From assembly GCA_027422505.1 (NCBI GenBank), contig JAPQWV010000333.1, positions 614,001 through 678,000 of the forward strand: a DNA stretch of 64,000 nucleotides, read 5' to 3'. Numbering within the stretch: position 1 is the first letter of the stretch; each line of letters opens with the position of its first letter. Below the pieces are notes generated by a model. It was not told the origin of the DNA and ran no database searches. It saw only the letters and a program-made list of their open reading frames with translations. The translations under genes were made by a program, and so were the position numbers. This DNA comes from Craterostigma plantagineum. Lineage: Eukaryota; Streptophyta; Magnoliopsida; Lamiales; Linderniaceae. This document shows, in pieces, positions 40,124 to 49,957 of the stretch.

Positions 40124-43100
40124 TCAAGTTTTGAGGTCCAGGTAGAGCACTTCCTTTTCGCTCCCGTCTTCCTCGCCTGCGTGATAGTGCTTCAGCCTGT
40201 GGCCATTCACCTTGAAGGTACCGTGCTCCATGCCTGAAATCTCAACAGTACCATAAGGGAAAACACGGGTAACGATGAAAGGTCCTGACCAACGTGATCT
40301 AAGTTTGCCAGGAAAAAGCCTAAGTCGAGAATTAAAAAGAAGGACTTGATCTCCTTCCTGAAATTCCCGTCTTTGCCTAATTTTTCTATCATGGTACGCT
40401 TTTGAACGCTCTTTATACATGCGAGCGTATCATAAGCGGCTAGTTGCCACTCGTCTAACTCATTGATTTGGAGTTGTCGCTTTCCGCTGGCGTCTCCTAA
40501 ATCAAGATTCAATAATTTGATCGCCCAATAGGCCTTATGCTCTATTTCTACGGGGAGGTGGCACGCCTTCCCATAGACCAATCGATACGGTGTAGTGCGT
40601 ATGGGGGTCTTATATGCGGTCCTATATGCGCAAAGTGCATCATTCAACTTATTTGCCCACTCCCTACGGTTTCCCTCTATGGTTTTCTCTAGAATGCGTT
40701 TCAACTCGCGGTTCACTACTTCGACTTGACCACTAGCTTGGGGATGGTACGGGGTGGATAGGCTATGTCTAACACCGTAACGTTCTAAAGTGCGTGCAAA
40801 CTGGGTGTTACAAAAGTGGGTGCCTCTATCACTGATAATGCATCTAGGTGCCCTGAAACGTGAAAATAATGTTCGCAAAAATCTAACGACTACCCTAGCA
40901 TCATTCGTGGATAAGGCTTGCGCTTCAGCCCACTTAGAGACATAATCGACAGCGACTAGGATGTACTTATTATTGTACGAGCTAGGAATGGACCCATAAA
41001 ATCTATACCCCACACATCAAAAATCTCACAGACTAAGATGAAATTCCGGGGCATTTCGTCGCGTTTCGAGAGATTACCTGCACGCTGACATCGATCACAA
41101 GTGTTAACGTACCTTTGGGCGTCTTTGAAGATCGTGGGCCAGTAGAACCCGCTCTCCAACACCTTCTGAGCGGTACGGTTGGCTGCGTAGTGCCCTTCCG
41201 TCGGTCCGTTGTGGCAATGCCTGAGAATCTGCGTCGTTTCTGGGGCAGCAACGCATCGTCGGATCATCTGGTCTGCACATCTCCTGAAAAGATACGGGTC
41301 TTTCCAAAAGTAGTACCTCAGATCAGAAAAGAATTTCTTCTTTTGCTGACTGGTGTACTCCTTTAGTAGGACCCTCGCAACGAGATAGTTAGCATAATCT
41401 GCAAACCAAGAGGTGTCGTCACTTACCATATGTATCGCGTAGAGGTGCTCGTCTGGGAATCGATCTTGTATTGCCCTTTCGTCCTTATTATAGATCTCGG
41501 ACTCCTCTAATCGAGAGAGGTGATCCGCCGCCAAGTTCTCTGCACCTTTCTTATCGCGGATCTCAATGTCGAACTCTTGCAGGAGTAGGATCCACCTGAT
41601 CAGTCGGGGCTTGGTATCCAGCTTTGCTAACAGATACTTAAGAGCAGAATGGTCAGTAAAAACGATAACTTTGGAAAGGATCAGATATGACCTGAACTTG
41701 TCGAAAGCAAACACGACGGCCAACAGCTCATTTTCTGTGGTCGTGTAATTGGCCTGGGCTGCGTCTAGCGTCTTACTCGCGTAGTAGATCGGCCTGAAAT
41801 GATTGTCCTTACGCTGCCCCAGCACGGCCCCAACTGCATAGTCACTAGCATCGCACATTAGTTCAAAGGGTAGCCCCCAATCGGGGGCGACCATAATAGG
41901 TGCTGCGATAAGTCGCTCCTTAAGTAAATTGAAAGCATGCAAGCACTCGTCATTAAAGTCAAACGAGGCATCTTTTTCTAGCAACCTAGACATGGGTCTT
42001 GCGATCTTAGAGAAATCTTTGATAAACCTACGATAAAACCCTGCATATGCTAAGAAACTTCTGATCGACTTCACGTTCGAGGGGACGGGCAATTTTTCTA
42101 TAGTTTCTAACTTAGACCGGTCCACTTCGATTCCTTTAGAGGAAATCTTATGGCCGAGAACTATGCCCTCTCGAACCATGAAGTGGTACTTTTCCCAGTT
42201 AAGTGTCAAGTTCGTCTCTTCGCATCGTGCGAGTACGAGCTTCAGATTCGATAAACATACATCGAATGATGACCTGAAAATAGAAAAATCGTCCATAAAT
42301 ACCTCCATTACCTCACCTACCAGTTCGTCGAATATGGCCATCATGCATCTCTAGAAAGTGGCTGGGGCATTGCAAAGGCCGAACGGCATCCTTCGGTATG
42401 CGAACGTCCCGAACGGGCAATTGAACGTCGTCTTTCCTGGTCCTCGGGTGCTATGGGAATCTGTAAATAACCTGACAAACCATCAAGAAAATAGTAAAAT
42501 GAGTGACCGGCTAACTTTTCTAACATCTGATCAATAAATGGTAAAGGGAAGTGATCTTTTCTCGTCGCATCGTTCAACTTCCTGTAGTCGATGCAGACTC
42601 GCCATCCAGTCACCGTCCTCGTCGGAATTAGCTCATTCCTATCGTTCGTGATGACCCTCACGCCTCCCTTCTCGTCAGAATTAGCTCATTCCTATTGTTC
42701 GTGACCCACGCGCTGTCTGAAATGGGATAGATCATCCCCGCGTCTAGTAATTTGATCACCTCCTTCTTTAGCACGTCCTTCATGTTGGGGTTGAGGCGCC
42801 TTTGGCGTTGAGCGATCGGCTTGAAGTCGTCCTCCATGAGGATCTTGTGCGTGCAATAGCTCGGGTTTATACCCCTTATGTCGGATATCTTCCACGCCAA
42901 AGCGTTCTTGTGCGCCTTCAACACGTCTAAGAGATGGCCCTTCTGTGCGTCGTTGAGGCTCGTCGAGATGATGACTGGCAGCCCTCCATTGCTGCTAAGG
43001 AACGCGTACTTCAATTCCAGGACCGGTGGCTCCTCGACTGAGCTCTTTTCCTTGTCCTCTTCGCTGCTCTCGTGGATGGCTATGATAGGGTCGTCGACTT

Positions 43101-43590
43101 CCTCCCCACACTCATCGATCGCCATACTTGTATGCATGTCGTGATCGCCGACCTGTGACAGACCTTGCACGGACAAGAGGAAGACGTGGTCAAATACGTC
43201 TAAAAAATAACATTTATCATCTTGCTCGCCACTCTTTTTCATCGAGTCGGCCATATTAAAAGTAACTTTCTCGCCGTCCACTGTCAAGGTTAAAGTCCCA
43301 TTCCTAACGTCTATCATGGTCTTCCCCGTCGCTAGGAACGGTCTACCTAAGTTCAAGGGAACATTTTCGTCTTCCTCCATATCTAAAATAACGAAATCTG
43401 TTGGAATCACAAACTTATCAACTTTAACTAGGACATCCTCGATAACACCTCGAGGGTACTTCAACGACCTATCAGCTAGTTGGAGACTCATCCTAGTGGG
43501 CCGTGGCTCACCTAATCCTAAACGCTTAAACATAGAATACGGCATAAGATTAATGCTAGCGCCTAGGTCTGCTAACGCACGCTCAATCAC
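40124..43590 (-). pseudogene. pol: Athila pol: protease, RT, RNase H, integrase
   Basis: Order on the minus strand: protease (ALADLGASINLMPYSM near 43570), RT (GWRVCIDYRKLNDATRKDHFP near 42600; [10 protein letters not shown] with the two aspartates near 42290), RNase H ([15 protein letters not shown] near 41850; [14 protein letters not shown] near 41640), integrase HHCC ([18 protein letters not shown] near 41090), catalytic Asp in [10 protein letters not shown] and SDRGTHF, Glu in [14 protein letters not shown], and a basic tail ending at 40124. Athila lacks a chromodomain, as here. Breaks: a diverged tandem duplication of about 55 bases at 42610-42715, and frameshifts near 42345, 40985 and 40420. 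Confidence 0.92.
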
Positions 43591-43598
43591 TAAATCTC

Positions 43599-45468
43599 CT
43601 ATAAGATAGGGAATAGTGAAACTCCATGGGTCCTTGAGCTTCTTTGGGATCTTGCTTTGGAGAATCGCCGAGCACTCTCCTCGTAGGCAAACGTGGAGAC
43701 GTGTTCGAGCTTCCTTCTGTTCGTCAGCAGGTCCTTCAAGAACTTGGCGAAGCTGGGCATCTGCGTAATAGCTTCAACAAAAGGTAAGTTAATATGCAAT
43801 TCCTTACACATACCCATAAATTTACCAAACTGTGCCTCGTTCTTGTCCTTCTTCAGTCGAGCCGGGTATGGGATCTTCGGCTGGTATGGCTTCACCGGTG
43901 GCCGCTGGATTTCCGTCACCTTTTCCTTCTCGGGCTCGACCTTATCCTTCTCAGCTTCGGCCTTCTCGACATCGTCGCCTCTGATCTCCTCCACTTCGGC
44001 GTCGTGGGTCTCGAAGTTGGCGTTCTCCTTGGCCTTCTTTTTGGTAGGTACTTCTTGCAGTTCTTGCCCATTTCTCAGCGTCACCGCCTTGCAGTACTCC
44101 TTGGGATTCGGCTCGGTGTAGCTTGGGAGCGATTCCTGAGTATGCCCCGCCAACTGCTTCGCCATCTGACCCATCTATTGCTCCAGCTTTTTGAGCGAGG
44201 CATCCGTGTTCTGAGCACGCAAGTCGTTCGCCTCCATGTACTCCTCCATCTTCGTCATTCGGCTTTCGTGGGCTGCGGTGGTGCTGCTGAAATTTGTGAG
44301 GAGCGCCTTCATCATGTCCTTCATCTCCCTCATGTCATCGGATCCTCCTGCGGGCGCGTTCTGGTACTGTCGTGGTGGTCCGTTTTGGAATCCGGATGAT
44401 CTGGGCTGAAATCCTGGCGGTCCTTGGCCCTGATGGTTCTGATTCCCGTACGCCAGGTTTGGATGTGCCCGAGGCTGGAAGCTTCGCTGGCCACCTTGGT
44501 AATTGCCCATATAATCTACGTGTTCCAGCAGCTGCCCAAGTTGGCAATCTGAGGTCTCGTGGGCTGCGCCGCAAATCCCGCACAATGGCACGTAAGGCGT
44601 GTGCTGCGTCGGTGTGGTGGTGGCTACGGCGTTCACGGGCTGAGTCTGCCTGGACTTGGGAAGTAATGCACCAATCACCATCTGCAACTGGGAGTTCGTT
44701 GAGGCGATTTGTTGCTGGAGCGCCTCGATCTTGGCATTGGTGGCCGTCTCCTCGCTGACTCCGAACACACCGGGTGTCTTCATCCTGGCATTGCCCCTCA
44801 TGAAGCTGTTCCTCGAGTAATCCTCAATCAAGTTCCACGTGTCAGTCGCGTTGAGCTTCACGAGTCCTCCTCCAGTGGCTCCGTCTAGCATATGGACAGT
44901 CTGATCGTTGAGCCCCTCGTGAAATCGGTTGATCTGGGCTGCCTTCGACATCCCGTGCTATGGGCATCGCTTCAGTAGCGCCTTATAACGCTCCCACACC
45001 TCATACAAGTTTTCGAAATCCTTTTGGTGAAAGAGAGAAATCTCCGTCTTCAACCTTAGCACCTTCGTCAGTGGGAAGTAGTGGTTGATGAAGGCGGCTC
45101 ACATCTCTTCCCAGGTAGTGATCAATCTGGGCGGCAACATATCCAACCAGTCTCTCGCCCTGAACTTGAGCGAGAACGGGAACAAGATCAGCTTGATTGC
45201 ATCGCTCGGGACACCATTGATTTTGATGGTGTCGCTCACCGTCAGAAACACCTTCAGATGGGAGTAAGGTCGTCATCGGGGTTACCCTCAAATTGGGCCG
45301 TCTGGAATATCATCTGAGCCAAGAGTGCTTCAGCTCGAAGTTGTTGTTCTCGATCGGCGGAATGACAATCGCCGACTCAGTACCGCCTAGCGCGGCATTC
45401 TTGAGGAGGTCCTGAAGTGATGGCTCCTCCTCTGGAATGTGATGGACGGGCACTCGGTGGTCCGCCAT
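43599..45468 (-). pseudogene. gag: Athila gag
   Basis: ATG at 45468 starts MADHRVPVHHIPEEEPSLQD, consistent with Athila capsid proteins. Later pieces include INRFHEGLNDQTVHMLDGA (near 44925), a zinc-knuckle-like CGICGAAHETSDC (near 44570), a Gln/Pro/Gly-rich linker, and a Lys/Glu-rich C-terminal segment ending in the conserved region before protease. Frameshifts near 45320, 45000, 44170 and 43670 break the frame. gag packages the element RNA; this copy cannot encode a full-length protein. Confidence 0.85.
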
Positions 45469-45880
45469 GTCTACTTCTGTATTGGGACTATCTACGGCTG
45501 TCTCTACACGTGAGTTTTGGACGGATTCCTGCGAACTATCCTCTGAATAGCTAACTAAACGGTCTTGAGAGCTAGTGGAGGCTCCTTCGGTGTCGTACTT
45601 GAGTTTCCTTCATAACTTCCGCTCGAAATCCAGGTCTGCGTCAACGATGGGACCCGATGGATGACTTCGGGTCATTCACCGCTGAATCGTACCTTCAATG
45701 AGTGAATAACAAAAGTTAGCAAGGCGTAAAAAAATACGTCGAAAAGATTATGAGACGATTAATGACGCAGGAAAATAACTAACCCAAATAACACAAATCA
45801 CGCAAATAGTAAAAACAAAGAAAACGTCACAATAAAAGTGGCTAAATTACCGAACTACGGTATTCCTAATATCAATTTAC
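45469..45880 (-). other. Athila leader between primer site and gag
   Basis: About 410 bases of leader, no ORF of note. It is the normal position for packaging signals, but no motif can be named. Confidence 0.55.
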
Positions 45881-45898
45881 TCCCCGACAACGGCGCCA
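45881..45898 (-). promoter_or_regulatory. primer binding site, tRNA-Asp type (Athila)
   Basis: Minus strand TGGCGCCGTTGTCGGGGA, the known Athila-class primer site with one change (TTGTC for TTGCC), six bases inside the LTR end. Confidence 0.92.
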
Positions 45899-45904
45899 AA
45901 AACT

Positions 45905-47368
45905 TGATCGACACGTGGTGTGTGAATGACAAGTGCGACAAGTAATACTTAGAACGAATACTAAATTACTGTCACCGGCGTGCGATAGGCAGTTGACCTA
46001 TCGTTTGTAGTGTAGTAAAGTGAGTAAACGAGTATCGAACACAAGGAATAAATCAAGTACTAGTAGTGACCTATCGACTCGATATTTAACCTAAATAAAA
46101 TACGCAAATTGTTTGACGACTTAACCTAACAGACCACTCCTAAATCAACGAGAAATTCAAAGAACACGACTAACTGATATGAGAGTTTTCAGATGATAAA
46201 GACGTGCTTGGGATTCGAATCCCGCTAGGTATTATCGGCTAAGACAATAAAATCGCTCCTAAGTGACTAAGACTAAATCGCGGTAATTTCCTACCCGCTC
46301 GCGAATTTGCTGTCGCCCTAAACCTTCGCGGGGATCTAAAATTTAGTAATTACTATTGGCGAGGATCGAGTATTTGCCTTCGCCCTGTACTCGAATCCTA
46401 TCTTCTATGAACGGTCTAAACGTTAATTAGCTGTCGCCCTAAACGTTTTTCCACACAATCACTTTAACACATAGACATATTAAAGCAACGAAACATATTC
46501 ATAGCACGATAAATAGTAAAAAACACAGAGTCACGATAATATATGTCTTAACTACGAAATATCCTAACGTTCATCTAATCCCAAACACAAAAGGGAATTA
46601 GCTACTCATAATTGAAAGAACAACTAAAGAATTAAAAGATAAAGATGGAGAACTCATGATCTTTCCTACTGATGATTCTTGAGATGATCTCGTGGAAAGA
46701 TCTTCGTTCTTCGTTAATTCGGCGCAAATTCTTCGTTAATCCGTCTCTTGCACTCCGGGATGGGATTTTCAATTCTTTTCGCCTTATTTTCGTCTCTGGA
46801 TGGTTGGGATTGGTCTCTCGTAAGTTCTGCCCTTTCTGGGTCGAATTTGGGCTTTTTATAGCGATTCCCGTAACGGTCACGGCCTGGGACATGGACCGTC
46901 ACGGCCGTGACCATGGCCGAATCAAGTTACTCAACTTTCTGCCAAGTGTCACGGCCAAGTGCATAAGGTGTCACGGCCGTGACCATCTTCAGTCGACCTC
47001 TCTGCCAAGTGTCACGGCCAGGTTCATAAGGTGTCACGGCCGTGACCATCATCAGTCCAACTCTCTGCCAAGTGTCACGGCCTAGTGCAAGGGAAGTCAC
47101 GGCCGTGACCTTAGGCAGTGTCTTCTATTTGGCCTCTGGTGGGTGTCACGGCCAAGTGCATAGGGTGTCACGGCCGTGACACCCAGCAGTGTTCTTCATT
47201 TTTGCACCGTTTTGCCTCGTCTTCGCTCGTTTTTGCCCGAAACTCGTCCTAAGCTCCTTCAACATAAGAATAAGTGTAAATATGGCGAATAAATGCATAA
47301 ATTCATTGCTAAAGTTCTATTATACCCCAAATAAATACTATGATAAATGCATTAAAATACGTTTATCA
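45905..47368 (-). repeat. Athila 5' LTR (1464 bp)
   Basis: Same ends as the 28167-29635 copy; followed on the right by the duplication CCTAA. It contains the GTCACGGCCGTGAC array at about 46872-47185. Small differences from the partner include CACCGG for CACTGA near 45974. Confidence 0.93.
46872..47185. repeat. GTCACGGCCGTGAC palindrome array in Athila 5' LTR
   Basis: About four units of roughly 62 bp, each with a GTCACGGCC half-site and a full palindrome, separated by spacers containing CTCTGCCAAGT. Confidence 0.88.
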
Positions 47369-49952
47369 CCTAAGCGCCCTTATCATTTTCATAACGAACT
47401 AAGGCAAGGTGATTATGACGCCAAGTATCACTAGTTAAGACAAGTAATCGATCTGTGACTCACTCGAGAAATAGATCCAAAGAAAGGAACATAACAAGGC
47501 TATAATCCTCACATATGTATAGTGGCTTTGTGTCTAGTGGAGCAACATGACCTTTAGACACAAGAATGCGACTTAGACTGACAAAATTAAGTAATTAAAT
47601 CGATCGCATGTCGGGGTAAAATTCTAAGTGACTTATATCAAAGCATCCTAAAGGATTTCGTCATCCCCTAAAATTATATATATTTATAATGTTTTTGAAT
47701 TATTTTATTATTTTTTTAAAAAATTAATTTATTTCACGCAAGATAAAGCAAATAAGCAAAGAAAACACATAGCATACAACATTTAGTAGCACAGAAGATC
47801 AGGTAAAGCACATATTACGGAAGATTCAATATGCCTAAGTTTCCGACAAGGAATTGAAATCGTTTTTCATCCAATGCCTTGGTGAAAATGTTAGCTAGTT
47901 GGTACTGCGTGTTCACGAAATACATATCTATGGTGCCTTTTTCTACATGATCTTTGATAAAGTGGTATCTAATGTCTATGTGTTTTGTGCGTGAGTGTTG
48001 AACAGGATGGCAAGTGATAGCGATGGAACTTTTACTATCACTATATATGGGTACCCATAGTCGCGAAGCTGAGTCTGCATCCACAGCATCTGGGAGCAAC
48101 AACTGGCGGCAGCCACGTATTCCGCTTCTTGTAGTCCTAAGAAGAACTGCATCTCTCCCATGTGACTCAACTCGAACTTGTTTGTCATTAAATCTCCAAA
48201 CTTCGTGCAAAGTCGTGGATTAGTTGATCCGAAGATGATGTCGTCGACGTATACTTGGACGACCATCCGATCTTTGTCTTGCCATTTGATGAAGAGGGTT
48301 GTGTCTATCGTCCCCATATGAATCCAGACTTCACGAGGAATTCACTCAGGACATCGTACCAAACACGAGGGGCTTGTTTTAGTCCGTAGAGAGCTTTGTC
48401 CAAACGATAGACGTGATCGGGATGTTCTTGATCGACAAAACCTTCCGGCTGAGCGACATAGACTTCTTCTTTTAAAACACCGTTGAGGAAGGCGGTCTTA
48501 ACATCCATTTGATAGACTTTGAAGTCTTTGTGAGCCGTATAAGCTAAAAGAAGGCGAATAGCTTCGATTCGGGCAACAGGAGCATATGTCTTGTCGTAGT
48601 CGATGCCTTCCTTTTGATTGTATCCCTTCGCAACTAGCCTTGCTTTGTTCTGGATCACTTCACCATCTTCATTCTTCTTGTTTTTGAATACCCATTTAGT
48701 TCCGACAATTATTTTTCCACGCAGATGGGGTACTAAGGTCCACACTTGAAGACGTTCGAATTGATGAATTTCATCATGCATCGCTATTACCCAACCCCGG
48801 TCTTGAAGTGCGTCTGCTACCTTGGTAGGGTCATTTTTACTTAAGAAAAAACTGAAGAGACTGTGTTGACGATGTGTCCTCACTTCATCCGAAGGATCGC
48901 CAATTATCTGATCAACCGGGTGACCTCTAGTCCACTTGCGCTCATGAGGCAAGGCTGAAGTCGATGCATCAGCCATGTGTGGGTCTAGATTTCCTATAGT
49001 CTCCGATTGATCAATTGTTTGAGGAAGTTCCAATTCTGCACTTGGATCGATCGTCTCTGATGATTCTTCCTCAATAACCACTGTAGGTTCTTCGTTATCA
49101 TGTGGCAATTCTGAATCGGGCGAGGTAGGGACGTGAGAAGAACTTGGTATTTCGGTCTCGTCGGGTGGAGAATCCACTGTAGCTGTAGCAGTGTGTGACC
49201 GATATACTGGCTCGAAGAGAGAGTCCAAATCGTCTAATGCAAGTCTCGTTGCTTCTTCTGACGTTGAATTCGGAGTTGTTGCCATCTTCTGTTGGTTTTG
49301 TGCCAACACACCAGTGAAAACAGGTTCTGAACTGTTATATTCAGAAGCTATCTGGTTAGGTACGGGTCTTGAACTAAGGTGTGCAGGAGCCATCTCTGCC
49401 ACTTCGTGGAAAATGACATTGTAGCTTTCTTTGATCGTGCGATAGGACTTGATATGTACCCTGTACGCTTTTGAGGTTGAAGAATACCCGATGAAAGTGG
49501 CTTCGTGTGCTTTAGGGTCGAACTTAGCACGGTGCTCTCTGTCGTTCGCCACAAAGCACCTGTACCCGAAGACTTTGAAGAAAGAGATGTTGGGTACTTG
49601 TTTGTTGATAATTTCGTACGGAGTCTTGTCGAAGCGCTTGTGAACAATCGTCCTGTTTTGAGTGAAACAGGCGGTATTTACTGCTTCAGCCCATAGGAAA
49701 TGTAGAAGGCCTGAGTGAATTAACATCGTACGTGCTGCTTCCACTAAAGTTCTGTTCTTTCGTTTGACTACCGCATTCTGTTGAGAATTGTTGACTTATT
49801 CCAAGTTTGTGATAAAAATCACTGAGAAATTTGTTCTGGAACTCGGTGCCGTTGTCCGTTCGAATAACTTGGACAGTCTGTTGCAGCAAATTCAGAATAT
49901 AGTTCACGAAATTGACGCTCAACTCCTCTGTCTCGTCTTTTGTTTGGAGGAA
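47369..49952 (-). mobile_element. SIRE-like copia element, 3' half
   Basis: Carries the end of integrase, RT and RNase H of a copia element whose 5' half lies at 60629-64000, separated by Tekay copy 2. The duplication CCTTG at 49953-49957 and 60624-60628 marks the split, and the integrase frame resumes across it. 47369-47814 is the AT-rich region after the pol stop and holds no gene; it is then interrupted by the Athila element. Confidence 0.88.
47815..49952 (-). pseudogene. pol: SIRE-like copia pol, C-terminal part
   Basis: From the split: IRTDNGTEFQNKF (second integrase Asp, near 49850), then a frameshift near 49780 before the [15 protein letters not shown] region that carries the Glu. RT follows: [22 protein letters not shown] near 48600, [20 protein letters not shown] near 48490 and VYVDDIIFGSTN near 48245. 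FFLGLQ (near 48135) is joined directly to EAEYVAAASCC, so well over 100 codons from the RT end into RNase H are deleted. The tail KHIDIRYHFIKDHVEKG is RNase H-type. SIRE-like assignment rests on VDDIIFG and the gag organisation. Confidence 0.87.
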
Positions 49953-49957
49953 CCTTG

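Larger units (their letters stand above)
28167..47368 (-). mobile_element. complete Athila-type Ty3/gypsy retrotransposon with nested solo LTRs
   Basis: Two near-identical LTRs (28167-29635 and 45905-47368), TG...CA ends, and a perfect 5-base target duplication CCTAA at 28162-28166 and 47369-47373 define the element. The minus strand reads 5' LTR, tRNA-Asp-type primer site, gag, protease, RT, RNase H, integrase, a palindromic array, a separate downstream ORF, a polypurine tract and 3' LTR. That order is typical of Athila. Removing the two solo LTRs leaves about 13.1 kb. gag and pol have frameshifts, so this copy is probably not autonomous. It sits just downstream of the SIRE-like copia pol gene. 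Confidence 0.95.

Noticed and set aside
43794..44399. 201-codon plus-strand ORF opposite Athila gag
   Set aside because: Antisense shadow of the Lys/Glu-rich gag region.
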